Assembly: GCA_965279065.1 (NCBI GenBank)
Contig: OZ257134.1
Coordinates: 3,472,001-3,536,000 of the forward strand
DNA from: JAKAXS01 sp965279065
Lineage (GTDB): Bacteria > Pseudomonadota > Alphaproteobacteria > Rhizobiales > Hyphomicrobiaceae
Direction: 5' to 3'
DNA: 64,000 nt
Part shown: positions 1 to 8,605 of the stretch, piece after piece
Numbering within the stretch: the first letter of the stretch is position 1
Layout of the letters: every line of letters begins with the position of its first letter
Translations under genes and position numbers: made by a program
The notes under the pieces: generated by a model
Databases searched by the model: none
The model's input: the letters and a program-made list of their open reading frames with translations, nothing else
Told to the model about the DNA's origin: nothing

Positions 1-713
1 ATGCCGATGATCGATTGGAAATCGCGCACCATCTCCGGATAGGGATGCGGCCCCGCCGCCGTGCCGATGATGTAGTAGGTATCCTTGACGTTGGTGACCC
101 AGTCGCGCAACGCCTCGTTCATCGCATCCTTCAGCGTGCCGGCACCACTGGTGACGGCATTCACCTTCGCGTTCAGCATGTGCATGCGCGCGACGTTGGG
201 GGATTGCCGCTTGACGTCGGTGGCACCCATGAAGATCTCGCACGGCAATCCGAATCGCGCACAAACCGTGGCGACCGCCACGCCGTGTTGGCCTGCACCG
301 GTCTCGGCGATAATGCGCGTCTTGCCCATGCGCCGCGCTAGCTGGATCTGGCCAAGGCAGTTGTTGATCTTGTGCGAGCCAGTGTGGTTCAGCTCGTCGC
401 GTTTGAAATAGATCTTGGCGCCGCCCTTGCCGCCGTTCGCCGCCGCGACCTGGCGGAAATGATCGGTCAGCCGTTCCGCGTAGTACAGCGGGCTCGGCCG
501 GCCGCCGTAGTTGTTCAACAGATCTGTCAGTTCGGCCTGGAATTGCGGGTCGGCCTTTGCCGCGTAGTACGCCGTCTCCAGCTCCAGGATCAGCGGCATC
601 AAAGTTTCGGCAACGAACCGGCCCCCGAACAGGCCGAAATGCCCTTGCTCGTCCGGGCCCGTGCGAAAACTGTTGAGCTTGGCTTCGCCGGTTTTCTTGG
701 TCTTCGTCGCCAT
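1..713 (-). CDS. trpB: Tryptophan synthase beta chain (partial, runs off the window start)
   Basis: Catalyses the PLP-dependent joining of indole and L-serine to make tryptophan, in complex with TrpA in the cytoplasm. The reading frame starts with ATG at 713 and stays open to the window edge, giving about 237 residues, so roughly the C-terminal 40 percent is missing. The motif HTGSHKINNCLGQ, with the PLP-binding lysine, is clear, as are AETGAGQHGVATA and GRPSPLYYAERL. It lies directly downstream of trpF (47 bp gap) on the same strand, the usual trpF-trpB-trpA order of alphaproteobacteria; trpA is expected outside the window. Identification is secure. Confidence 0.97.
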   Translation of the reverse strand, partial: MATKTKKTGEAKLNSFRTGPDEQGHFGLFGGRFVAETLMPLILELETAYYAAKADPQFQAELTDLLNNYGGRPSPLYYAERLTDHFRQVAAANGGKGGAKIYFKRDELNHTGSHKINNCLGQIQLARRMGKTRIIAETGAGQHGVAVATVCARFGLPCEIFMGATDVKRQSPNVARMHMLNAKVNAVTSGAGTLKDAMNEALRDWVTNVKDTYYIIGTAAGPHPYPEMVRDFQSIIG

Positions 714-760
714 TGCCTGGGGCAATCCTCACATCTGGCTTGTGCAGCGTTTCTGCGGGC

Positions 761-1405
761 CTAATTAGCCCTCTTTGCTGCCTGAAGAAAGCGCCGGATG
801 AGCTCCGGGTCCTTTTCGCCCGGTCGCCGCTCGACCCCCGAAGACACATCGACGGCCCTAGCACCCGTGACGCGGATGGCTTCGGCGACATTTTCTGGCG
901 TCAGACCGCCCGACAGCATGTAGGAAACCCGATCCTTGACGCCGGCGAGCAACGACCAGTCGAACGCCACTCCGTTTCCACCAGGCAACAGCGCCTCCTT
1001 GGGCGCCTTCGCATCGAACAGCACGAGGTCCGCGCGGTCGGCATAGGTCAGCGCGCCCGCCGCGTCGTCCGCCGTCGCCACCTTGATCGCCTTCATCACA
1101 AGGCGGCCCGTTGCCAAACGAATGGCCGCCACGCGCTCCGGCGACTCGCTGCCATGCAGCTGAATGATGTCCGGGCGCACCTGCGACCCAATCTCCTCGA
1201 CGAGTTCATCGCTTGGGTCCACCAGCAACGCCACGACTTTTGCCTTGCCGCGCGCCCGATCCGCCAACGTCCGCGCCGTGGCGATATCGACATTGCGCGG
1301 GCTCGCGGAGAAGAAAACCAGTCCGACGTAGTCGGCTCCGCCCGCCAGCGCCGCATCCAGCGCCTCGGCCGTCTTCAATCCGCAGATTTTCACCGCCGTA
1401 GTCAT
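761..1405 (-). CDS. trpF: Phosphoribosylanthranilate isomerase
   Basis: Third step of tryptophan synthesis: Amadori rearrangement of phosphoribosylanthranilate to CdRP, cytoplasmic, TIM barrel. The N-terminal strand VKICGLKT carries the catalytic cysteine. GADYVGLVF, IIQLHGSES, LFDAK and LSGGLTPENV complete the family pattern, and the 214-residue length is normal. ATG at 1405 is chosen because it sits right before the first barrel strand. A TTG at 1420 would extend it by five residues and overlap the stop of the upstream gene (TTGA), so translational coupling from that codon is possible. It forms an operon with trpB. Confidence 0.95.
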   Translation of the reverse strand: MTTAVKICGLKTAEALDAALAGGADYVGLVFFSASPRNVDIATARTLADRARGKAKVVALLVDPSDELVEEIGSQVRPDIIQLHGSESPERVAAIRLATGRLVMKAIKVATADDAAGALTYADRADLVLFDAKAPKEALLPGGNGVAFDWSLLAGVKDRVSYMLSGGLTPENVAEAIRVTGARAVDVSSGVERRPGEKDPELIRRFLQAAKRAN

Positions 1406-1416
1406 GTCGCCGATCT

Positions 1417-2079
1417 TCAAAAGCCGATGTCGTCCGGATCCCGACCCGGACGTGGTTTATAGCCGGGCAACGCCCAGTTGTGCCTGATCGCCAGTGCCCG
1501 CAGCGCAAAGCCGAGCACGAACCCCGCCCCGATCGCCATGATCCGCGGCACCCCGAGCCCGGTGAGCGCCACGAACAGAATGGCACCCGCCATCGCTGCC
1601 GTTACATAGATCTCATGACGGCTGAGCAAAAGGGGCGGCTCACCGGCCAACACGTCACGAATAATGCCACCGAACGCGGCGGTGATGACGCCCATCGTGA
1701 CCGCGACCAGCGGACCGGCACCTGCCGCCAGCGCCCGCTCCGTCCCTAACACGGCCACCAGCGCCAAGCCGATCGCGTCGAGCCAGACGAGCACGCGATA
1801 CCGCGACGACATCAAATGCGCCGTGAAAAACATCAGCGCCGCGATGACGAGACAGATCACGAGATAGATCGGCTGCTTGACCCAGAACACCGGCAGATTG
1901 CCCAGCAGCATGTCGCGCACGGTGCCGCCACCGGTGCCCGTGACGGTCGCGAGCAGCGCGAAGCCGAAGATGTCCATCTCCTTGCGACTGGCGGCAAGCG
2001 CGCCCGAGCCGGCGAACACGGCAACGGCTGCAAACTCGACTGCCATCAGCGTGAACGACAACGCATCTCCGGCGATCAT
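1417..2079 (-). CDS. TRIC-type/UPF0126 cation channel membrane protein (YicG family)
   Basis: Small inner-membrane protein of 220 residues with about seven hydrophobic helices arranged as two homologous halves. Each half carries the glycine-rich family signature: TGTGGGTVRDMLLG in the first and AAFGGIIRDVLAGE in the second. Bacterial members of this family (UPF0126) are homologues of TRIC trimeric potassium channels, so passive monovalent cation conductance is the likely role; the physiological function in bacteria is not settled. The gene sits between lapA-like and trpF on the same strand and ends within a few bases of the trpF start, which suggests co-transcription, although this gene is not a fixed part of the trp neighbourhood. 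Confidence 0.85.
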   Translation of the reverse strand: MIAGDALSFTLMAVEFAAVAVFAGSGALAASRKEMDIFGFALLATVTGTGGGTVRDMLLGNLPVFWVKQPIYLVICLVIAALMFFTAHLMSSRYRVLVWLDAIGLALVAVLGTERALAAGAGPLVAVTMGVITAAFGGIIRDVLAGEPPLLLSRHEIYVTAAMAGAILFVALTGLGVPRIMAIGAGFVLGFALRALAIRHNWALPGYKPRPGRDPDDIGF

Positions 2080-2118
2080 GGCCCGGTCATCATGGCAAGG
2101 TCTCGAAGAGAGAGCGGA

Positions 2119-2469
2119 TCAGTGACCCGCGGGAACAAGCTGCTTGGAGGACGTCGAGACGTCGGTTTCACGCTCGCGCGTCAGCCTGTCGGCTTCTGCA
2201 TGCCAGCGGCGAGCCTCATGCGTCTTCACGCGCGCATTGCGACGCCAATGCCGTTGCGTGATCCAAGTGGCAAAGCCACCTACAATGACGCCAACGACGA
2301 GTGCGCCGAAAAGATATGCGTAGAAGGGCAGCACCAGCGACAGCGCCGGCGAGTCAGGACGGAATGGATCAAGCACCAGTTGCACGCTGTGCCGGTTGGC
2401 GATCGCCAGCGTGACCAGCGCGACGGCAGCCGGAAACGCAATCAGTATCCAGGCAATCCGGCGCAGCAC
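2119..2469 (-). CDS. LapA-domain (DUF1049) membrane protein
   Basis: 116-residue inner-membrane protein. Two hydrophobic segments (about residues 5-24 and 45-68) are separated by a short periplasmic loop with the family pattern IANRHSVQLVLDPF. A basic, probably helical cytoplasmic tail follows. The architecture matches the LapA/DUF1049 family, whose E. coli member helps control LpxC turnover and lipopolysaccharide assembly; transferring that role here is inference. Its position just downstream of ihfB is conserved in many alphaproteobacteria. A pair of short repeats lies between it and ihfB. Confidence 0.8.
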   Translation of the reverse strand: MLRRIAWILIAFPAAVALVTLAIANRHSVQLVLDPFRPDSPALSLVLPFYAYLFGALVVGVIVGGFATWITQRHWRRNARVKTHEARRWHAEADRLTRERETDVSTSSKQLVPAGH

Positions 2470-2504
2470 GCAAACCTCCAGCTCGTTTCGTCGGACGGCT
2501 TAAA

Positions 2505-2600
2505 GCGCTTCCAGAGAAGTGTGAAGCGGTATTCCGATAAGAAGCGCGACAAAGCGAGCGCTTCCGGAAAGTGTGAAGCGGTTCTCCGATAGGCAACGCG
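2505..2600. repeat. Two imperfect tandem copies of a 40-50 bp intergenic repeat
   Basis: Copy one begins at 2505 and copy two at 2558, a period of 53 bp. Both share the core GCGCTTCC-(A/G)-GA-AAGTGTGAAGCGG followed by T(A/T)(T/C)TCCGATA. The core is a partial inverted repeat (CGCTTCC / GAAGCGG) that can fold as a short hairpin. The pair lies between ihfB and the lapA-like gene. Short dispersed palindromic elements of this general type are common in Rhizobiales intergenic regions; membership of a genome-wide family is inferred. Confidence 0.7.
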
Positions 2601-2603
2601 TGT

Positions 2604-2897
2604 CTAAGCCGAAACTTCGTCGCCATTCAGGCGATCGCGCAATTCCTTGCCGGTCTTGAAGAACGGCACGAACTTTTCGGCAACCGGCACCGGCGCCCCC
2701 GTACGCGGGTTTCGCCCCTGCCGCGCCGCGCGATGCTTGACGGTGAAAGCTCCGAATCCTCGCAGCTCCACGCGATCGCCTCGCGCCAGCGCATCGACGA
2801 TCTCGTCGAACACGACGTTCACGATCCGCTCGACATCGCGATGATACAAATGCGGATTTGAAACGGCAATTTTTTGGATCAGCTCTGACTTAATCAC
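2604..2897 (-). CDS. ihfB: Integration host factor beta subunit
   Basis: 97-residue DNA-bending nucleoid protein that pairs with IHF-alpha. The HU/IHF fold is clear: an N-terminal helix IKSELIQKIA, an alphaproteobacterial NPHLYHRDVERIV segment, the saddle RGDRVELRGFGAF, the DNA-intercalating arm GRNPRTGAPV with its proline, and the C-terminal PFFKTGKELRDRLN. The start is a GTG at 2897. An upstream in-frame extension would add residues that no family member has, so GTG is preferred. It lies downstream of sppA and upstream of the lapA-like gene on the same strand. Confidence 0.95.
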   Translation of the reverse strand: MIKSELIQKIAVSNPHLYHRDVERIVNVVFDEIVDALARGDRVELRGFGAFTVKHRAARQGRNPRTGAPVPVAEKFVPFFKTGKELRDRLNGDEVSA

Positions 2898-2928
2898 GGT
2901 TGGCCCCGACGAAGCTACTGTAAATCCT

Positions 2929-3897
2929 TTATTTTTCCGAAGGGTGCCAAACCGAGAGAAGTCCGTCAAGACCAACAATGCGTAAACGGCTATCACCGGT
3001 TAACGCTTCTGCTACTGCCTTGCCGACCTCGCCGAAGGCCGCCCCGAACAAATTGCTCACCGAACTGCTGAACCAGAAGCCACTACCAGGCGCCACAGGC
3101 TTCCAGTCGACAACCTTAAGTCCACCCTGGACGCCATGGCCCTCCAGCCACTGCACAGCCTCAACCTCCCCGCCGATCTGGTCGACCAGCTTGTGTTGCA
3201 GAGCCTCACGGCCCGAGAACACACGCCCAGCCTCCAGGCCCGGAATCTCGGCCACTTTGACCTTGCGCCGGTCTTCGACAAGGGAAACGAACCACTTGAA
3301 GCTCTCGCCGATCATCGCCTGCGTCACTTGCCGCGTCGGCTCGTCGATCGGCTCGAATGGGTTCGGCGTGGCCTTCAGCGGCCCGCTTTTGATCGTGTTC
3401 ATCTTGACGCCGAGCTTGTCGAGCATCTGGTCGACCTCAGGCCATTGCACGAGCACGCCGACCGACCCCGTAATCGTATTGCCCCGGGCCACGATGTAGT
3501 CGCTGCCGAGGCCGACGATATAGCCTGCCGACGCCGCCACGGTCCCGAACTGGGCCACCACTGGCTTCTTCTCGCCGACCTTGCGTATCGCGTCGAAGAG
3601 ACTTTCCCCGCCCGTGGTCGTGCCGCCCGGGCTGTTGATGAATATCACCACCCCGCGCACGTGTTCGGCCTCGGCCACGCGCTTCAACAGCTGCAACTGC
3701 TCGCGATCCTCGGTGATCGCGCCTTCGATCGCCACCCGGGCGATCTGCTGCGGCTGCGCCCACTGTGTAACGGTTTCCGACCCGAGCACCAGGCCGCCCA
3801 CCAGCAGCACGGCCGCTGCAATACCCAGGGACCTCCAGAAACTCAGGCGCCGGCGCAAACGACGCCGCTCGACCAGCGCTTCGGTATCAAGGGACAT
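2929..3897 (-). CDS. sppA: Signal peptide peptidase SppA, short form (S49 serine protease)
   Basis: Membrane-bound protease that degrades cleaved signal peptides, using a Ser-Lys dyad. The protein is 322 residues from ATG at 3897 and has one membrane anchor near residues 20-42. The catalytic serine lies in TVAASAGYIV, and the general-base lysine lies in MNTIKSGPLKATPNPFEP. The oxyanion-region motif NSPGGTTTGGESL is also present. The length is that of the single-domain form rather than the 600-residue E. coli double-domain form. Earlier in-frame starts would add a long unconserved leader. It is downstream of rpsA in a conserved alphaproteobacterial block. Confidence 0.93.
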   Translation of the reverse strand: MSLDTEALVERRRLRRRLSFWRSLGIAAAVLLVGGLVLGSETVTQWAQPQQIARVAIEGAITEDREQLQLLKRVAEAEHVRGVVIFINSPGGTTTGGESLFDAIRKVGEKKPVVAQFGTVAASAGYIVGLGSDYIVARGNTITGSVGVLVQWPEVDQMLDKLGVKMNTIKSGPLKATPNPFEPIDEPTRQVTQAMIGESFKWFVSLVEDRRKVKVAEIPGLEAGRVFSGREALQHKLVDQIGGEVEAVQWLEGHGVQGGLKVVDWKPVAPGSGFWFSSSVSNLFGAAFGEVGKAVAEALTGDSRLRIVGLDGLLSVWHPSEK

Positions 3898-4022
3898 GCC
3901 TACTCCGCTCCGGTCGCCCGGATTTACCATCATCTTGGGACCGCAGAGTATTTGAGGAACTCCACCCTGCAAAGACCCGCCTGCCGAGAAATTGTACGCC
4001 GCTCCTCTTGAGCACAACGCAA

Positions 4023-4050
4023 TGGCGCCGGAGATCGCTCCCCGGCGCCA
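4023..4050 (-). terminator. Stem-loop downstream of rpsA, terminator-like
   Basis: A perfect 9-bp stem TGGCGCCGG / CCGGCGCCA with a 10-base loop lies 27 bp after the rpsA stop. It has no strong U tract on the minus strand, so it may protect the 3' end or weaken readthrough into sppA rather than act as a full intrinsic terminator. Confidence 0.5.
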
Positions 4051-4076
4051 GAATTGCAGCGATCAGACCGCTAGGC

Positions 4077-5810
4077 TCACTCTTCGCTGTCGCCTTCGCC
4101 GTCGTCCTTGTCGTCACGCTTCTTGATGGCGGCCTTGAAGATGTCGCCCAGCGACGCGCCCGAATCCGACGAGCCGTACTGTGCCACAGCCTGCTTCTCT
4201 TCCGAGATTTCAAGCTGCTTGATCGAAACGTTGATGCGGCGTGCCGCCTTGTCGACCGAAATGACGGCCGCATCGACCTTCTGGCCTACCGTGAAGCGCT
4301 CCGGGCGCTGCTCGGAACGATCACGCGACAGATCCGAGCGCTTGACGAACGTCGTCATCTCGGTGTCGGCGATCTTCACCTCGATGCCGTTCTCCTGGAC
4401 GGCAACGACCTCGCACGTCACCTGGTCGCCCTTCTTGTACTTGGCGAGCGAGTCGGCTGGATCGCCACCGAGCTGCTTCACGCCGAGCGAAATGCGCTCC
4501 TTGGCCGAGTCGACATCGAGCACGATGGCTTTGACGGTGTCGCCCTTCTTGTAGTCCTTGATGGCTTCTTCGCCAGCCTTCTGCCAGTCCAGGTCCGACA
4601 GGTGCACCATGCCGTCGACGCCGTTGTCGAGACCGATGAACAAGCCGAACTCCGTGATGTTGCGGATCGGGCCTTCGACGGTCGAACCCTTCGGGTGCTG
4701 ACCGAGGAACGCATCCCACGGGTTGTCCTGCGTCTGCTTGAGACCGAGCGAAATGCGGCGCTTGGTCGGATCGACCTCGAGCACCTGAACTTCCACCTGC
4801 TGGCTCGTCGACACGATCTTGCCGGGGTGAACGTTCTTCTTGGTCCAGCTCATTTCCGAGACGTGGATCAGGCCTTCAACGCCCGGCTCCAGTTCCACGA
4901 ACGCGCCGTAGTCGGCAATGTTCGTGACTGTGCCAGTGAACTTCGCGCCGACAGGGTACTTGGCTTCTATCGCCTGCCACGGATCCGACTGCAGCTGCTT
5001 GATGCCGAGCGAGATACGCTGCGTTTCCGGATTGATGCGGATGATCTGCACCTTCACCGTGTCGCCGACGTTGAGGATTTCCGACGGGTGGTTGACGCGG
5101 CGCCAGGCCATGTCGGTGACGTGCAGCAGGCCGTCGATGCCGCCGAGGTCGATGAACGCACCGTAGTCGGTGATGTTCTTGACCAGGCCGTCGATGACCT
5201 GGCCTTCGCCAAGGCGAGCGACAATGTCGGCGCGCTGTTCGGCGCGCGTCTCTTCCAGCACCGAGCGGCGCGAGACGACGATGTTGCCGCGACGGCGATC
5301 CATCTTCAGGATCTGGAACGGCTGCGACTGATGCATCAGCGGACCGATGTCGCGCACGGGGCGGATATCGACCTGCGAACCGGGAAGGAACGCCACGGCG
5401 CCGTCGAGGTCGACAGTGAAGCCGCCCTTGACCTTGTTGAAAATGACGCCGTTCACCTTCTCGTTGGCTTCGAACATCTTCTCCAGACGCGTCCAGCTCT
5501 CTTCGCGCTTGGCCTTGTCGCGCGACAGCACCGCTTCACCGAGCGCGTTTTCCACGCGCTCAAGGTAGACTTCCACGGTATCGCCGACCTTCAGACCGCC
5601 GTCCTTCGCCGAGGGCGAGAACTCGCGAACCGGCACGCGGCCTTCCATCTTCAGGCCGACGTCGATGACGGCCAGGTCCTTCTCGATGCCGACGACCTTG
5701 CCCTTGACGACGGTACCTTCGTAGACATCGTCCTTGGCGAGGCTCTCGGCCAGCAACGCCGCGAATTCATCGCGCGTCGGGTTCATCTCTTTAGCTACAG
5801 CAACGGCCAT
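4077..5810 (-). CDS. rpsA: 30S ribosomal protein S1
   Basis: Binds mRNA leaders and helps deliver them to the 30S subunit. The protein is 577 residues, the usual length, with six S1/OB repeats. The repeated signature GxVxxIxxYGAFVxL is seen for instance as VKNITDYGAFIDLGGIDGLL, VTNIADYGAFVELEPGVEGL and IRNITEFGLFIGLDNGVDGM; the first two repeats are the degenerate ribosome-binding ones. ATG at 5810 is preceded by a strong AGGAGAC site. Upstream in-frame codons are rejected because S1 proteins start near MAVAVAKEMNPTRDEF-like sequence. A 210-bp gap to cmk leaves room for a private promoter or autogenous leader. Confidence 0.98.
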   Translation of the reverse strand: MAVAVAKEMNPTRDEFAALLAESLAKDDVYEGTVVKGKVVGIEKDLAVIDVGLKMEGRVPVREFSPSAKDGGLKVGDTVEVYLERVENALGEAVLSRDKAKREESWTRLEKMFEANEKVNGVIFNKVKGGFTVDLDGAVAFLPGSQVDIRPVRDIGPLMHQSQPFQILKMDRRRGNIVVSRRSVLEETRAEQRADIVARLGEGQVIDGLVKNITDYGAFIDLGGIDGLLHVTDMAWRRVNHPSEILNVGDTVKVQIIRINPETQRISLGIKQLQSDPWQAIEAKYPVGAKFTGTVTNIADYGAFVELEPGVEGLIHVSEMSWTKKNVHPGKIVSTSQQVEVQVLEVDPTKRRISLGLKQTQDNPWDAFLGQHPKGSTVEGPIRNITEFGLFIGLDNGVDGMVHLSDLDWQKAGEEAIKDYKKGDTVKAIVLDVDSAKERISLGVKQLGGDPADSLAKYKKGDQVTCEVVAVQENGIEVKIADTEMTTFVKRSDLSRDRSEQRPERFTVGQKVDAAVISVDKAARRINVSIKQLEISEEKQAVAQYGSSDSGASLGDIFKAAIKKRDDKDDGEGDSEE

Positions 5811-6020
5811 TTGGTCTCCTGTTGAAACGGAATGAGCCCGTGCGATTCGCGTGGCGCGAGGCACGAGCGCTTGATGTTGCGGATGAGCCTTTTTGGAATG
5901 CCGCACGCGATCTCGCGGTCGGACAGTTTCCCGTCGGCTCAAGTCGATGTTGGATCTCGTCCGCTGGATTGAGCGCTCATGGCCCTGCCAGTATGAATTC
6001 GGGCCACGTTTACGTGTGCC

Positions 6021-6662
6021 CTACTGGCCGATCTTCCTCTTGATCAATCCGACAGCGGCGTCGAATGCCGCTTCTATATCCAAGTCGCTCGTATCGAGCA
6101 AGTCGGCATCCGCCGCCATTTTCATCGGCGCCGAGGTCCGTCCGGCATCCCGCGCGTCCCGCGCCACGATGTCGTCGAGCACATCCTCGTACGTGGGGGC
6201 CGGCGGAGCGCCCTCCAACCACCGGGTCTGGAGCTCCAGAAACCGCCGTTTGGCGCGTATTTCCGGGGTCGCGGTCACGAAAATCTTAACGTTTGCGTCG
6301 GGGCACACCACGGTGCCGATATCCCGGCCGTCGAGCACGGCCCCCGGCTCCCGCCGCGCGAAGTCCCGCTGATAGGCCAGCAGGGCCCCTCGGACCTGGG
6401 GGATCTTCGCCACAATCGACGCCGCATCGCCCGCCTCCGCGCCCCTTAACCCCGGATCGTCGAATGTCGTCGGATCGAGTTGCCGGGCGGCGCTGGCGGC
6501 AGCCTCGGAATCATCCAGCCGCTGACCGGCCTTGGACACGTCGCGCGCCACGGCCCGGTACAGCACCCCGGTATCCAGTACATGGAATCCGAAATGCTCG
6601 GCCACCCTCTTGGCCAACGTCCCTTTGCCAGACGCCGCTGGCCCATCGATCGCGATGATCAT
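6021..6662 (-). CDS. cmk: Cytidylate kinase
   Basis: Phosphorylates CMP and dCMP with ATP. The protein is 213 residues with a P-loop AIDGPAASGKGTLAKR at the N terminus, the nucleotide-binding LDTGVLYRAVA, the VVCPDANVKIFVTA strand and AKRRFLELQ. The start at 6662 is preceded by GGAGGTGGCGAC. It lies 24 bp downstream of aroA and upstream of rpsA, the aroA-cmk-rpsA order conserved across proteobacteria, so the three are probably one operon. Confidence 0.97.
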   Translation of the reverse strand: MIIAIDGPAASGKGTLAKRVAEHFGFHVLDTGVLYRAVARDVSKAGQRLDDSEAAASAARQLDPTTFDDPGLRGAEAGDAASIVAKIPQVRGALLAYQRDFARREPGAVLDGRDIGTVVCPDANVKIFVTATPEIRAKRRFLELQTRWLEGAPPAPTYEDVLDDIVARDARDAGRTSAPMKMAADADLLDTSDLDIEAAFDAAVGLIKRKIGQ

Positions 6663-6686
6663 GTCGCCACCTCCGAACCCTTAGCT

Positions 6687-8012
6687 TTAAGCATAGCTCG
6701 CTCCAAGCTGCTCCATCAGGCCACGGAATTCGGGAAAGCTGGTGGCGATCATCGCCGTGTCGTCGACGGCAACCGGAGCATCGCTCGCCAGCCCCATGGT
6801 CAGAAAGGCCATGGCAATGCGATGATCGAGATGCGTTTCGACAAGTCCGCCGCCGGGCACCGTCCCGGTCCCCTCGACGATCAGCTTGTCCCCGTCCGCC
6901 CGCGCCACCACGCCGTTGGCGATCAACCCCGCCGCCGTGGCAGCCAGCCGGTCGCTCTCCTTCACCTTCAACTCGCCGAGCCCCTCCATGCGCGTCTCGC
7001 CGTGCGCAAACCCGGCGATCGCCGCCAGGACCGGATATTCGTCGATCATACTCGGCGCCCGCTCGGCCGGCACCTGCACGCCCTTCAGCTTGGAAAACCG
7101 CGCCCGAATGTCGGCGATCGGCTCGCCGCCTTCCTCGCGCTCGTTGAGAAACACGATATCGGCTCCCATCTCGCGCAACGTCACGTAGAGCCCGATCCGC
7201 GTCGGATTGACCAGCACGCCTTCCACCGTCACGTCCGACCCCGGCACAATCAGCGCGGCTGCCAACAGAAACGCCGCCGAACTCGGATCGCCCGGCACCG
7301 TAACGTCCCGGCCCTGCAGCTCTGCATCGCCCTTGACCGTAATGTGCGTCGCCCCGTCGACGTCGCGCGTTTGCACCTCGGCGCCGAAGTAGCGCAGCAT
7401 CCGCTCCGTATGATCGCGCGTCGCTTCCGTCTCGATCACGGTCGTCTCGCCCGCCGCACCTAGCCCGGCCAGCAGCACCGCCGACTTGACCTGCGCCGAT
7501 GCAACCGGCAATCGGTAGACGATCGGCACGAGGCGAGCCGACCCCTTGACCGTCAGCGGCAGCGTATCCTTGGCCTCTGTCGTCTGCAGCCCCATCGTCC
7601 GCAGCGGGTCGAGAACCCGGCTCATCGGCCGGCGCGACAGCGAGGCGTCGCCCTGCATCGTCACGCTGATATCGTGCGCCGCGACGATGCCCATCATCAG
7701 CCGCGTACCGGTGCCCGAGTTGCCGAATTCAAGCGGCCCGTCCGGCTGTTTCAGCCCGCCGACGCCGCGTCCCTTGACCAGCCATACGCCGTCGGATTTT
7801 TCGGCCCGCGCGCCCAGCGCCGTAACCGCCCGCGCCGTATTGATGACGTCCTCGGCTTCCAGCAGCCCCGTGATGCGCGTGGTCCCCGTCGCCAGTGCCC
7901 CGAACATCAGCGCCCGGTGCGAGATCGACTTGTCGCCGGGAACCCGCAAACGTCCGGTGAGGCCGGTCGCCTTGCGTGTGGATAACGGCTGTGGCTGCGG
8001 CGAGTGGGACAA
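6687..8012 (-). CDS. aroA: 3-phosphoshikimate 1-carboxyvinyltransferase (EPSP synthase), class II-like
   Basis: Sixth shikimate-pathway step: transfers enolpyruvyl from PEP to shikimate-3-phosphate. The protein is 441 residues. Family motifs include VPGDKSISHRALMFGALA, SAQVKSAVLLAGL, VPGDPSSAAFLLAA, RAPSMIDEYPVLA, KVKESDRLA and THLDHRIAMAFL. By eye the sequence follows the class II enzymes of Agrobacterium type much more closely than E. coli AroA. Residue 100, in FGNSGTGTR, is glycine, where the glyphosate-tolerant CP4 enzyme has alanine, so tolerance through that residue is not expected. First gene of the aroA-cmk-rpsA operon; divergent from the TIGR02300 gene. Confidence 0.97.
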   Translation of the reverse strand: MSHSPQPQPLSTRKATGLTGRLRVPGDKSISHRALMFGALATGTTRITGLLEAEDVINTARAVTALGARAEKSDGVWLVKGRGVGGLKQPDGPLEFGNSGTGTRLMMGIVAAHDISVTMQGDASLSRRPMSRVLDPLRTMGLQTTEAKDTLPLTVKGSARLVPIVYRLPVASAQVKSAVLLAGLGAAGETTVIETEATRDHTERMLRYFGAEVQTRDVDGATHITVKGDAELQGRDVTVPGDPSSAAFLLAAALIVPGSDVTVEGVLVNPTRIGLYVTLREMGADIVFLNEREEGGEPIADIRARFSKLKGVQVPAERAPSMIDEYPVLAAIAGFAHGETRMEGLGELKVKESDRLAATAAGLIANGVVARADGDKLIVEGTGTVPGGGLVETHLDHRIAMAFLTMGLASDAPVAVDDTAMIATSFPEFRGLMEQLGASYA

Positions 8013-8212
8013 AGCGTGCGCCTTCGCTGTTGTGACATAACAATAATTACAGGCGACCGCGCCGCCCTGCGCCAGGGCATAGACCTGATGCGCCCGCCCC
8101 TGTCAACGCCGCCCGGCCCGGCGAGTTGCCCGCGCCCCGCGAATGCTTTTGACACCGCTGTTGAGCTATGGCAGATCGCTTGCAACTCTCAAAAATTTCA
8201 AAGGCGAATACA

Positions 8213-8596
8213 ATGTCCACCAAGCAATCGCGCGGGACAAAGCGCACCTGTCAGAGCAATGAATGCGGCGCGCGGTTTTACGATCTGAATCGTGATCCGA
8301 TCTCCTGCCCCATCTGCGGCTCGATTTATGAACTGGCTCACTCGCCGCTGGGAGCCGTCGCCGCGGAAGAGAAGTCGCCCCGCCGGGCCCGCAAGCCGGA
8401 CGTTCCCTCCAAGGTCGTTCCCGCCGAGGCCGTCGAAGCGGATGCAGAGGCCGAAGATACGCTGGCCGACATCGAGACGGATGATGGCGACGAGATCGCC
8501 GCCGAGGCCGACGAAACCTTCCTCGAGGAAGAGGAAGAAGGCGGTGACGTCACCAACATTATCGGCGGTCCCGTCGAAGGCGACGAAGAGCCCTGA
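8213..8596 (+). CDS. TIGR02300 family protein (zinc-ribbon N terminus, acidic tail)
   Basis: 127-residue conserved alphaproteobacterial protein of unknown function. The N-terminal half has two CxxxxC/CPxCG-type pairs (CQSNECGARFYDLNRDP then CPICGS), which should bind zinc; FYDLNRDPISCPICG is the family hallmark. The C-terminal half is low-complexity and strongly acidic (runs of E and D). ATG at 8213 is chosen because the conserved block begins six residues later and an AAGGCGA site precedes it; an upstream ATG at 8168 adds unconserved residues. It lies between divergent aroA and tRNA-Ala, its usual place in Rhizobiales. Confidence 0.85.
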   Translation: MSTKQSRGTKRTCQSNECGARFYDLNRDPISCPICGSIYELAHSPLGAVAAEEKSPRRARKPDVPSKVVPAEAVEADAEAEDTLADIETDDGDEIAAEADETFLEEEEEGGDVTNIIGGPVEGDEEP

Positions 8597-8605
8597 GAAG
8601 TACCG

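Noticed and set aside
4008..5825. A long open frame on the plus strand opposite rpsA (605 codons), and similar ones opposite other genes, for instance 27856-29355 and 19738-21258 in reverse
   Set aside because: They are mirror images of strongly GC-biased real genes, have low-complexity Arg/Asp/His composition, and no family motif or ribosome-binding site.
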